Below are positions 41,101 to 52,800 of a stretch of DNA of 64,000 nt, piece after piece. Below the pieces are notes generated by a model that saw only the letters and a program-made list of their open reading frames with translations, did no database searches and was not told where the DNA came from. Positions within the stretch are counted from its first letter, which is position 1. Every line of letters begins with the position of its first letter. A program made the position numbers and the translations under genes. The stretch comes from Paragonimus westermani. Taxonomy: Eukaryota > Platyhelminthes > Trematoda > Plagiorchiida > Troglotrematidae. The stretch covers positions 1-64,000 of the forward strand of contig QNGE01003309.1 in the NCBI GenBank assembly GCA_008508345.1. The letters are read 5' to 3'.

Positions 41101-43401
41101 CATTTTTATGTCCAGACTTCGTGGTCTTTCCATTAAAACAAGTAACACTACCACTCATCACAAAATCCTTTGTTTGTTTGCCACAGACGTATGACTGATT
41201 ATATCAGTTTTGTCAGCGGACTCTTCACCGATCACGGTCGACCAACTCAACCAATTCACTGGCACATTCAACTGCACTCCTGGCACATGGCCACTTACCT
41301 TCAGCTTCACACAATTGCTTAAGTTGATCTATCTCACATGCCCAATTTTTGTAATCGATTCTGCATGTACGGTTAGACTTCTGTGTTTAAACTGGAGTGT
41401 TTCCAGCAAGCATGGTAACTGTTTGGTTGAACCGCACTGAAAATGAAGAATTGTTTCCAAGAAGTACGGACAAAGGAAGTATTACCACCTTGGGTAATTT
41501 TTTCAAACCCAAGTAACCGCCTACCGTTGCATTACTAGTGGGCCTAGATGAATGGACTCAAGTATCGCGGCAGCACAAGTGTCAATCAACTTCGCAAATC
41601 TGGAACTATATCAGGAAGTAATTATTAAATCAGAACGCTGCAGAGGCTCACCAGGGGATGTCACGTTGAACAATTTCTTTCGCAAGTAAACTAAATGTGA
41701 CCATGGCAAAATTTGTATGTGATTACACTTCACCGTAACGCCAACACTGCCATCTACTCATCACTTATTCTGTCACAATTGTGGTGATTTATTGACGAGC
41801 AGATATTGAGCTGTGCTCGACATCAGTTCACCATGGGAATTAATTGAGAAATCTTTCATCAAGCCTGTATGATCTGTCGACTAGTAATATATATATTTCT
41901 ATTTCAATGCTGAACTATGCTTCACTGTTAATTATGGCTTGGTAACCTGTACTCTACTTGTGTACATTTTCGAAACACCGGTTTCACTACATAATTCTCC
42001 TTGAACGATCCAAGATGATGTTCTGATTGAAGTTAATGTGTTTCCTGAATATCTTTGACTGTATGACCCCACGAGAGTTAAGGACACTCAACCCGGTAGG
42101 TTGGACGATAATAAACTGATGCGTGAACATTTGTGGGTACATTCAGATAACCCCAAACCTTATAACATTCAGTCTCTGAACTTTAAACTATTACCAATAA
42201 TCGATGGGCAAATAATAAGAACATCGGAACTAATTCGAATAGGCACCAACTGGTTGAAGTGTCGATAAATTACTTTTAGGATCAGTGAGGGATCCGCCTG
42301 ATATTTTCTCAGGTTTGTTCTGTGTGCACTTTATTCTCCACGGCGGAGTAATGCGATCTGTATACATTGTGTGCTTTCTGTCTACAACTGTACATCATTA
42401 AACGTTGAGAAAGTCACAGGCATCACTTGACTATTCAGGTGTAATTTGGATTCGCCTGCATGCGCAATGCTAGATTCACCTAACTGCTTGCCTCAGTCAA
42501 CTTCTGAGCGGTAGTCGATTATGCTCATTTGCTTTCAGCACAAACGCGAATGGCTGACTGATATAGGCTCATGGGATAAATAAATGCGAAAACATATCAC
42601 TGACGGATATAACTGCACCTGACCGCAGTCGCCACTCCCCTGTGCTCTTGCTGATGGGTTCCTGGAATGCCACTCTACCTGGTGCGGGAAAATCATTGGT
42701 TTGATCAGTTTGACTTGCATGAGGTTTGAAGTAACTATTTTGGAGCAATCTTCCACAGTACCAAAAGACTTATATTTTGAGTCATATTGCAAAGTCGTGT
42801 GTTACTGTTCCGTTGAGTGAATTTAGGACATTCGTAATAATGTGGATTTCATAGTTCCTCAGCTGGGTTGAAATAGGGTTGCGATAGTTGGATTGCACTA
42901 GGTGAGCTTCCACCTGATGACGTAAAGTAAAAAAACTGGGGCGCGTAATGGAACCTTTTCAAAATCAACCTTGTTTGATCGTACATATATTTATCCACGA
43001 AGTAGACAGGAAGTCGAAAGATGGTGAACAAATCTGACGGCCAAGCTCGACAGAATGGACGTGGATTGGGCATTCGGGAGAACATTGGGTGGTCTACAAT
43101 GCGATTTGGATCTTACTTTACTTCAGGATTGACACATAGTTTGTATGGTGTTAGATTTTATTTCACATTGGCAGGCTAGTGCAACTCGAGTGTCTGCTTT
43201 CTCATGTGCAAACAAATGCGAAAATCGAAATCACACTTCCATGGATTGTGTAACTGTTAGAATAAGTCATTTCGTGCCCCTGTTGTTAACACGAGGTATA
43301 TTGCAGAGTAGCTCAAAATGCGAGTAAGTAAGCTTAGAATAGGTCCAAACGCAGAGTGTCCGAGCTTCGAGTGGACCTCAAACAGTAAGGAAAATCAACC
43401 T
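35191..43401. other. Intergenic stretch, no gene recognised
   Basis: An open stretch at 35741-36112 (plus, 123 codons) begins with GTG and resembles no known domain. A basic open stretch lies at 37521-37862. An ATTT-type run occurs at 38292-38310, and a perfect 9-bp hairpin (AACTGATGA/TCATCAGTT) at 40783-40816. Nothing here is convincing as a gene. Confidence 0.45.
38292..38310. repeat. Short ATTT microsatellite
   Basis: Four near-perfect copies of a four-base ATTT/TTAT unit in 19 bases. Confidence 0.85.
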
Positions 43402-43470
43402 GGCTTCATAGCTCAGCTGGTAGAACACATACTGCCATGCTATTCCTATCGCGAGTCCGAGTCCAGCCAA
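43402..43470 (+). repeat. tRNA-like sequence with good A box, probable SINE or pseudo-tRNA
   Basis: TAGCTCAGCTGGTAGAAC is close to the consensus D arm/A box of many tRNAs. GCGAGTCCGAGTCC stands in the B-box position, and GGCT at the start can pair with AGCC at 43465-43468. The D stem has one mismatch and the T stem does not form properly, so it is unlikely to be a functional tRNA. No poly-A or tail repeat is evident downstream. Confidence 0.55.
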
Positions 43471-44897
43471 TTTCAAAACCTTTCGGAACTGGATCACTTC
43501 CAAGTTATCAAACTGATCAGATTACCTGCCAGCATTTAAGCTGACCATCTACTCATTACCTGACGCATCTAAAAAATATCGCGATTCACGACCTAGCTGT
43601 CAACCAGCCAATGGATCATTATATCGGAGCCGTATATCGAAAAATTGGTCTGAGAAAATTTCACCCAGTTTTTTACTGCGTTTATATTTCCACTGTCGTC
43701 GGGCCTCATCTCTCTTTGTCACATGATCTTTGATTTCACACTTGAAAAATTAACGAGGCGCTTGTTTTGTTCCAGTTGAACATGCGTATCATTACTGCAT
43801 TCATGGTCCTGGTTGGATAGATAGTTTGGCGAGTACCAAATTTTCAGTTGCCGTGCCTGGACAATTTTACGGGAAATCTGCAACACAATCGCGTGGCCGT
43901 TGTTTGTGGTTTCCACCATCCAACATATAGTGTGCAGAAGCCCCTTCGAATGTTTTCAGTAGATAAGTGATCCTATCACCTCAGCCAGAGTTGGGTAATC
44001 GGGTCAACCCGACTTGTTACAGTTAACGTTTTTGTTCATCAATTGTATGTTAATGATAGAAAATGATTACTCACTTTGGTGAACATTGGTCCTATGTTGC
44101 AGGTTTGTACTGGTCGTCCGTGTTTTGTTTATGCTTATGCTCGTTATTAGTCTGACTTGCTAGTCAAAACATCCATTGCTTAATTCTCTAGACAGAGAAT
44201 AAGTTACGGTGCGCAAAGTCGATTGTTGTAATGAAGGAAAAGATCTCTCTTCCATTTACACAAGCACGTCAAACGTATTGTAGATGGCATTGCGCTTAAG
44301 TTCGTTGTTCGCATAGGAACTCATCACGATGGTTAGACAGAAATGAGTCAACTGATTGTCAACTTAACAAGTTCTTATAGAAGAGGCACTTTCAAGCCCT
44401 AAGTGACCGACTTGAAAATGAGGTGCTGTGAATGGGAGACATGACTACTTTGCCCACTGTGGAAGCTTGTAGTTAGTAGTAATGTGCTCTACTCCCTCTA
44501 GCCGCTAACACATAAATAACAGCCTAGATACGTCTTTCGTGATATGCTGGTTACGCATACTTTCTCACCAATCCATTTCAGCTGCGCATGCTGTCAATGA
44601 ACGTGGATTTGAACGGTATCATGCCAACACATCCTGGGGCTATAAGGAATTAGTTAATCGGAACAGATATCCAGCATTTAACTGACGTTGCGATCGAGGT
44701 GGTGCAGATTTCTCGGTTGGCCCGTGGGCCGTGACGGCCTAATCCCAAGAATGATTCCGTTAGCTTCAAGTGTTCTTTGAGGGAGGCGATATGAAGAGTA
44801 TCGTGTAAAATTTCCCCTGTAGAGATGGGGAGTTCATTATCCACCTTCTGACTCGAGGAGCTCTAATGTACTAGTAGACACACTGGCTGCATATTCA
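43471..44897. other. Intergenic stretch, no gene recognised
   Basis: Only short open stretches (43719-43919 and 44650-44844, both minus) with no recognisable domain. Confidence 0.5.
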
Positions 44898-45040
44898 TTA
44901 ACCCAGAAGCGATGAAGTAGAGCGAAGTAGATGCACCTGGACAATTTCGCCAGGAGTTTGGTGAATATGTGGCGCTGTCCTCAATCCTAGTAACCTGCGT
45001 TCTTTAGTATATTTCAGTTTACACGGCTTAGTTAGGTTGG
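44898..45040 (-). pseudogene. Possible LTR-retrotransposon integrase scrap
   Basis: On the minus strand a peptide reads RRLLGLRTAPHIHQTPGEIV and ends in LLRSTSSLLG before a TAA. The spacing resembles the end of the integrase core in BEL/Pao and Gypsy elements: LLGxRTxP, then [TS]P[AG]E, then LR about eight residues later. The catalytic D,D-35-E residues and the rest of pol are not found next to it, so only the short motif supports this. A chance resemblance is quite possible. Confidence 0.25.
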
Positions 45041-45607
45041 CGAACTTGCAGGAAATTAGTTGGCGATCGATAAGTATGTAGTGTATAGTCTGTTGGCTCA
45101 AAAATTCAATTTTGGAACTTCATGAGAATGTGGGCTTCTGAAGGTTTCTGTCTGAACACTGAAATATTATGTGTTTCCTAAAATTTCGATTACGCTTTGC
45201 TTCATACATATGGTAGGTTGTAATCTATTCCACTAGAGAAGTTGAACTAGAATTTAATGATCAGAGTGACAGTGATATGGGTAAGAAAAATTTAATGTAC
45301 GTAAGTTTGCCGACATAATTTTACAACCGTAACTACCAATCCATATAAGAGAATTGTTTTATCCGAGACTTGTGAGGCTGTTGTAACGATAGTTCAGTAT
45401 GTGAAACAGTGTTGTCTATAAAGGCCACCCTGGCAGGCTAAAACTGATAGCGACGTAGGTTTCAAGTCAGAGGCGTGTGCGTTACCGGCTGTTCTCCTAC
45501 ATTTTCAACCCAACTACTTTAAACGCTGGACACCCTCCAGCCCACTGACGAAATTGGGTAAATAAGCGTTTAAATAACACATCTCATTTGTCCACATTCA
45601 TTTCCAA
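45041..45607. other. No feature recognised
   Basis: No domain or RNA gene seen. GTAGGTTTCAAGTC at about 45456 resembles a B box, but no matching A box is convincing. Confidence 0.5.
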
Positions 45608-45670
45608 ATTCTCTCAGCTAATAGCGCCTGTGGCACAAACGTTATTTGTCCGACAGGTCGAAACCCCTTG
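45608..45670 (+). repeat. tRNA-like fragment, eroded
   Basis: CTCTCAGCTAATAGCGCCTG resembles an A box/D arm, and GACAGGTCGAAACCCC a B box/T arm, at tRNA-like spacing. The acceptor stem is not recognisable. Likely a decayed tRNA-derived repeat. Confidence 0.35.
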
Positions 45671-46699
45671 CATGTAATTTTGCTTCACCAAACAGTCACA
45701 CTTCAAGATGTACTGCGGATGGAGAAGTTAAGCGCGATACTACGTCAGTGCTAACAGTACGGCAGTAGAATTGCATTTTACTTAACATTCATCGTCACAG
45801 CTTTGTCTATGAGAAGACTATGATAATCACACCCAGCTGACTATTCACGAGGATAAAAGTTTGTTGGCCGATTCGCTACCGCACTCTCCTACTCCAAACC
45901 ATGAGCCCTCTACGTCTCATTATGACGTCATGTTGGTTACTGCCTACACAATCTACCTAAGCATGCAAACCATTACAACCACTGACTATGCATGAACTCC
46001 CAACACAAGTTCAAAATAAGTGCATTGAACAACTACCTTTTAGAGTTGACTGCTTGTTGTTGTATCTTGTAGAAGCGCCGTGTCCTAGCCAAAATATATT
46101 ATTGCCTCCACTAAGTAACGTGTATTCGTTTTTCAAACGAGTCAATTTTTTATATCCAGACGCCTTCGTTCATCGTGCTGTAGCTTGAATGCCAAGATTT
46201 CGTTGCGCAATGCATTCTTAAGTCAAACGCTAGCAAAAACAATGCAGCACATTAAAGGAGATATGCTGTGCAAGCTCTCCTAGAAAGTAATTGCTTCAAC
46301 TCGCTCAACAAGCTTATATCGTTGGGTCAGAAATTCCGACACGTCGTAGGTTTCATGGTGTTTCCGTACTGCATTGAAATTTCTCAATGACAAGCTATCT
46401 TGTGGAATGTTCTAGTGCAACAGCGACTAACTGATTGCCGTGGGCAGTTTATGTAAAAAAAACGAACATTCTTCGTCACTGTTATGCATTCATGTCAGAA
46501 TCTGACGTTGTTGACATGTTTGTGCTTAGTGGTGACCTGGGATCGTATATCACAAACCATTTTGTCCCATTCTCTGGAATGTGTTATAGCCGTCTGATAT
46601 ATATCCACAATTTACGTCCTAGTTGAGAATACTGCCCCAGTTGCAGCAGCATTTTGTTTAACCGGGAGTGTGACGTCCTGCTGGCTAGATGCCTTACGT
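45671..46699. other. No gene recognised
   Basis: Open stretches at 45988-46188 and 46435-46626 (plus) show no domain. Confidence 0.5.
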
Positions 46700-47037
46700 C
46701 TGAACAGCACTGCTTTGTTCAAAGTTGTTACCAGCCTGATCTAATAACTTTATTCAAGATAGTGTTACGTAATCGAAACCCAAATTTACTGCCCTTCTGC
46801 AAAGCAATGCCTATCCGAACTTAGTGGTCGGCGTTATGTGTAAAAAGTGGTTGGGGTAACCTATCGAGGTGCTGGGGTCTTGTTTACATTATACTTGGTA
46901 TTTGAGGGCCTGTGTAATACCTGTTTGCCCTTCTCTGTACGACGAAGATAAATGACACGTTTTGTGTTTGAGACCGACGAGAGTAGGCGAACTGGTAATA
47001 TTTTGCAACTGTACTGATGAAGGAAATTTTAGAACTA
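46700..47037 (+). mobile_element. PLE-C: diverged solo 3' end of a PLE related to PLE-A
   Basis: Aligned with the PLE-A right arm, several blocks match. 46747-46800 matches the end of the endonuclease frame (TCGAAACCCAAATTTACT against ACCGAAATCCAAAGTTACT). GGTCGGCGTTATGTG matches ACCGACGTTATGTG. The ribozyme region 46957-47008 aligns without gaps. A final CTGATGAAGG (47014-47023) matches CTGATGAAGT. In between, the sequence is diverged and rearranged. No RT coding sequence is attached, so this is a solo terminal fragment, much older than PLE-A. Confidence 0.8.
46968..47008 (+). ncRNA. Fossil hammerhead-like region of PLE-C
   Basis: Column for column with PLE-A and the same 41-nt length: helix I TTGAGA with TTGCAA (46968-46973 and 47003-47008, one mismatch and one G-U), core CCGACGA (U4 changed to C), GAGTAGGC (which restores a G-C closing pair of helix II), GAA (46989-46991), then CTG-GTAA-TAT for helix III, no longer well paired. 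The C at core position 4 and the broken helix III argue that it is inactive. Confidence 0.55.
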
Positions 47038-49725
47038 TTCCGCGATCCATCTAACGTTTTGAACGCCATGATGACAGCCAAAACTTTTCCGATTGTAATC
47101 CAACTTAACTCACTTTACTGGACACTTTCGTAATTATCATTGGAGGCTCCTCTTCACAAACGGAGGATTCAACAGAACACCTGTTTACACTTCTTCCACA
47201 TAGAACATCAAGCTCGTAGTCAGTTGGGAACAGTTATCGGAAGCTTTGAAGAAATATATTCAATGACCGGTCAGCGTGGATTGATATTCAATTGTGTGAG
47301 TGTTATTCAATCTGCGTACTCACTGGATTGTGGACCACCATTAACGAAACGGTTGTGTGCCGACCTAGAGCGTTTCAACTAACTCAAGGCTTCACTACTG
47401 TTCACGAAATCTGTTCCCAGTTTAGTTATGCATGCGCTAGACAAATTAACCAACGGTTGTCTGAGAACCATCACCAAACTAAACAATATCGTTCCAAGGT
47501 CTTTAACTTTGCACACAACCCAATCAACTTTCAGACGGTTCGTTGTACATAGAGGAGTGCCCTCCCCGAATGGAAGTTCGATCGAAGAAACTACGGTCCT
47601 CGGGTGAATCAACCGAAATTCTTGTGCACACTGATTTCTATCCTAGTCTAAATGTTTGTCTCAGTGACGAAATTTAATACTGAGATTTGTGCTGTAGGCA
47701 AAAGGAGAATTCGGGGGACGTTTCTTGAAATACTTTCACATCTTTTTCAACTACATACTCATCGGTAGTGTTTTGATTAACACGCATTGTTGCCATCCTC
47801 CTCCTTATTGTTCACGCGCAACGCTACCACACCATCTTTCAGCCATCCGGTTGACTTCCAGAGTTTGTTCACCTCAATACGTCCGCTGGGTTCACATCCA
47901 TTACAGTCGATGTGTTTTCAGCCAGCAGTCGGCTAAACAAATCAGCCGATTCCTAAAAGGTCCTACCGCACACATAGACAACAATTTCGAACAACAGTTG
48001 TTTACATTTCCAACAAAGCCGGTCTTTCAACTGTCGTTTTTAATTCCCATTCAAATTCAGACAACATTATGACACACACAAGAGTGGCACTCACACAGCC
48101 AAACTGTTGACACTCAAGTAACCGCACTGCTTCACAAAAATCACCAGGGCCGCCGAATCTGGCGAACAGAAACATCTAAGAAGACTATTTCAGCATCTTG
48201 TGTTCTCTTCACGACACCTATGAAACGGCTTTTGCCGGGTTCATGTAAACGCATCCAAAAAGCTGCTAGTTCCACCCGACTTCGACCGCATTGATAATGT
48301 TTTCGAGACCCCGTGGAGAAAACGGGAAGTCACTGTTTTCAAAATCACGTCATGGAGCCTACACCTAGAACCCCATCTGGGTCATCAGCTGTCACCGATC
48401 CTGAATTTGTCTAAGTTTGTACTAAGCTGAGGCGATAGAAACTCAGACGCAATAGTTATACCAGTATATTTAAAATCACACCCTTCAAGCATAACGATCG
48501 TCAATACCCACCATCTATTGTGTTACGTTAGATGTCGTACCTTAATTTTGACACAACCGAGGCAGAACCTCAATCATATTCACGATTTTAATCCGCTTAC
48601 TCTCGTGGATATATTCAGACTGTAATTTGTCTGATGTGTTTCGTACTTTTGTAAGGTTTCTGCCTATTTTAGTGAATTTGTTTTGCACTTATGGATAGGA
48701 AGATCAGTACGACCTGAGAGTCACGAAAATAGCGTAGCGGTGACACCGTTTTCTCACTTTCGGACCCTTTAGTGATTCTCAAGGATGTTACGTGGAACCG
48801 TGATTGCTTCAACTTGTCGTTGCGTAGCGGTGGTTTTTAGTATACAGTTATCAGAGTGGAAACTTTCGGTAACGTAAGTATTCTAATAGTACGTTACGTG
48901 CTTTGCAGCGGTTGACCTACTTATCACATCGTTTTCATACAGTGGTGAGCAGGAGCATGGATTTTGACATTGAGGTAGCAACGCGAAAAAAATACCAGAA
49001 GAAGCAATGTAGTGGAGCGCGGCATGAAGTGGTTCTTGGCGCATGAATAATTCCGGCAGTGACTTTCTGAAACCAGTATCGTAAGCAGGTGAGTGTTTTC
49101 TTTTGTGATCACATTGGACCGCACAACCCGTGTACTGGTATTCTGAATATAGAACCTTCGCGTTATCCGGGTTCTTGGCTCACCACAGTATACCGTTGAG
49201 GAGCGTACACCCTTAAGGATCAAAGATACAGGCGAGTGCATCCGGGATTATGTTGGTGCTGGCATTTACTCGCAGTTCTCTCTTGCCGAAAATCTTCGAA
49301 ACCGTCTTCATTCAACTTTCTATCGCCCCATTTATTTAAATCAATTTTTCCTATATAACACAGCTTACCTTCGCGAATAGACGAAACGTTACACTATGTC
49401 AAACACCCAGAGCATTTTGTTCTGTGCAATCATTCCGCTTGCTTCCCTTCAAATAAACGACCGATCTAGCTGTGCACTATTGTTCAGTATATCTGAGATC
49501 GGGAAGGCAAAGTCTTTGGTAGATGTGTGACACAGTTTGTGGGTGGAACCTGGGAACTCAGTCAACTGGCTTTCTTCTCAATTGCAGATTCTTTCGCTTT
49601 TGGGCTGAACTCGTCAGTCGTTTTATGGTTGACCGGCAAACGTACATGCATCCGGACGGGCTCCATATCATCCGACGAGCGAGTGGAAACTAACTGAAGT
49701 ACCGCGCTGCAATTGCCTTGACCGT
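47038..49725. other. Intergenic stretch, no gene recognised
   Basis: Two somewhat long open stretches are 47725-48072 (plus; begins hydrophobic after an initial Met, coded TTG) and 48924-49241 (minus). Neither has a domain I know. No splice-supported gene structure could be drawn. Confidence 0.45.
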
Positions 49726-49806
49726 GACCCCGTGGTCCAGTGGATAAGTGATTGGACTAAAATCCATCACTAATTCATGGATCGTTGGTTTGAGTCTCCG
49801 ATTTGT
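49726..49806 (+). repeat. tRNA-Arg-like SINE head
   Basis: GACCCCGTGGTCCAGTGG contains a near-consensus A box (TGGTCCAGTGGATAAG). TGGA-CTAAAA-TCCA mimics the anticodon arm but with a six-base loop. GGTTTGAGTCTCC is a good B box. The overall pattern is that of arginine tRNAs. The short anticodon loop and an imperfect acceptor argue against a working tRNA. The tail continues with CTGATGACACC and AGCTATGTCGG, which recalls the CTGATGAC...AGCT tail next to the tRNA-like sequence at 20.3 kb, so both may belong to one SINE family. Confidence 0.55.
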
Positions 49807-52800
49807 GTGGTGCTGATGACACCCAGCTATGTCGGAGCAGCTGTCCATCACTTCGTTGGCAATCACTGGGACCGACTCTCATTTCATAACCTTTTTCCCA
49901 ACCCCTCATGGATCTATAGTGAAGGTTTGTTTATTTGCAGGCTAACCACAGAATGGCTGATTGATTACAACCTATGGGCGAAAGACAGCGTAATAGCTAA
50001 GAAAAGCAACGGATAGCCTATTTTCTGCTGGTTACTGAATCACCCACTGACACCAAATTTCCTAGCAGTTTCCTTTGTTCATCATATCAACAGTTTGGTC
50101 AAATCTTTCTCGCAAAGCCGAACAAACTGTCATAACTGAGGGCAGTAGGTCACACTTTGTAGTGATCAGCATTCACTGTATGGGAGGGCTGGTTTCCGAA
50201 TAAATTCCGCCTTTTCACGCATAACTGTAACCTTGTAAAAATTTTAAAGATGGTACCCGTTTTCATATACCTGAGCTCTTCCTATATGATAGAAACGGTG
50301 TGTCAAACAGGATGTGCGAACTACTCCCTCTTTTTGGTACTTCAGATGCTGAAGCCGTCGACTGTTCACTGATCAGCCCACAGACTTGTTAAAAAGTGTT
50401 TTTATGAGTGCTACTATGAACTGTTTCACATTTTAAAAATACCATCAGGGAATTCGTTTCCATAGCACTCTAAAACGCAATTTGGCTTATTTTCTTTGTA
50501 ACCGTTATCCACCTGGTATCCACTTGTCCTGAATATCAGACACGCTACTTAATCCGTCTTAGTTGGTTTTATTTAAATACGCGCTTCTCCTAGATGGGAC
50601 ACCTGAACTGATTTTGTTTGGCGAGAGTTATCAGCTGCTAGCCGAAACCTTAGCATACTCTAACAAAATCGATATTTCGCTAGTCTTCTGTTGAAGCAGT
50701 GAAGTGAAACTTGGCGTGGTTTGGCTTTTTCCATTCACTAACTAAACATAGAAAATGAATCTGCACATCTTTCGTGCTCCTTAGACGATTGAGTTTCGTG
50801 AATCAGTTGCGCACTTGTTTCGAACGTAAGGGTTCTACCCTGAAATTTGAGCTGTTCCTAGGTATGAATAGGCTGTTCACAATAGGCAATGGAAGAAACC
50901 ACTTCCAACTTATCATTAAGCATTAAACCTGAATTCATTCACGCAGATGTTTCACGCCCAGCCCTTCCCCCCAGTTTAGTGCATCGTGAATTCATAACGC
51001 ATTCAGTCCAGAGCCTGGCCATAACTGGGTTGTCCAAACGGCTCCACAGATTAACAACCATATTTTTTCTAACCGGGTTTCAAGGCCTCATCTGCTAGTA
51101 CAATAGCAACTATTTGCGGCCGGTGTTGTCTCAAATTCGTGCAAGTCTCGTCCAGCTAACCAGTGTGAGTCAGACTGCGGAACAAATGTTTTTTTGTTGT
51201 AATAATCTGCACTATCTCATAATTTCTATTGTTGAGTATCCTTTGAAAGTTAGAAAACTGTGTTGGTTTTCATCGACTAATTAGGTTCCCGAGGACTGCG
51301 TCATCTTATAATCCGAAATATTTCGTAGAGTTTCACAATACACAGAAAAAGCTAGTTTTTTACCTGTAATTGGAAGGTATTCATTACTTGTAAGCAGTAA
51401 ATTGTTTTCCCAATGTTGCCATACAGCATAAGTCACAGAGTTGTGTCCTTCTTCATATAAGACAAATTGAATACAACTGCTACAACTGCATGCTCTTTTA
51501 CCTAATCGAATGTAACAGGCTCTCACCACCTTAAAACCAGCCTAACACCTTTGTCTAATTAACATGTGAATGAGCGGTCCAAATTCTCAACTGGCATATA
51601 GCCCGACTATGTGTAAATTTGAAAGTCACCACAGAACACAATTATGCCACTGGATTGAACAGTTCATTGTAATGGGTGTCATCTTTAGTATACCGAACTG
51701 AATTGCAACGTCTAAAGACACTCACTTTCTTTAGAAACTATGAAACCATGGCAAAGGTCTTTTGTTAGTAACGTCATTGTTTACGTGCATCGTGGTAGGC
51801 TCTCACTAAATGTGGCTACAGTCGCGGGACTTTTGGGGAAACGTGATGCAGAGTAGCCCTTTGTGAATGCGGACTGTACACACGGTTTAGATTACAGCAT
51901 CTAGTGGATGGTTGTATACACTGTGTGTGAAACATTATCACTCAGATACCGCCAGTATTCCTTTCGTAGTTAACCAGAAGCATAGATTCATACCAGTCTA
52001 CTTGAACTTTCCAGTAACAAGATATATATATTACGTCGGGTACTCTGACAAAGTACGCAGATAAAACATACAAAGTAGTATCAAACGTTTCTCATACATT
52101 AAATCACATAACTAAAGCCTTAATGGCGTGCTATAAGTCTGCCATAGTTTAAGGAACATTGACTACAGGGTAACATGTCTAAGAAGAACGAACTAGGATG
52201 CTGGGGCATTTTACACCTACAGAGTCACAAGCTTTGTGTACAATCAGTGCAGAGAAACTAACAGTTATATCTGTGATACTGATCAAAACGACCAGTGAAC
52301 ACAACTGACTCAAGGTTATATGATGGCAGATAATCAACACCCATAAAAAGTGGAATGAATAAATCGAAAAAGTTGACTTCTTACGTTCTACCCAGAAGAA
52401 ACATTTAAGAAGAAAACCGACCAGTTTGCTTAACTCAAGAGCTGAGACTTCAAAGAAAGTCTGAATTAAAACTGCCGCTTCCTAGCATATAAATGAAAGT
52501 TCATCGACTCGCAGTCAAGTATTCTGCTTGGTTGATTACTTGGTTCAACGTAGCTTTTGTAGATCAATCTAGAGGCTGTCCTGAAGTCTGTTTTGTTCCC
52601 AGTCCCTCGGGAACGAACTTCATGTAAATCTGTACATTTTTTTCAAGCCAGTTCTGTCTCAGATGTCAGAAAGTGCACGAATCGATGTGCATTTCAAGAG
52701 TACTTGAAAATAGCCTGCTGTTTTTAATTTCGCTGTTCAGACAATACAATGTGTGGTCAAGGTTTATCCAGGGGGCTTAACCCAATAGTGGCAGCAACAA

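Noticed and set aside
45450..45475. GTAGGTTTCAAG as a tRNA B box
   Set aside because: No A box at a suitable distance upstream; a single box match is too weak.
47725..48072. Open stretch with a hydrophobic N-terminal part, considered as a secreted protein
   Set aside because: The initiation codon is TTG and the hydrophobic part alone is weak evidence; no cleavage-site or domain support.
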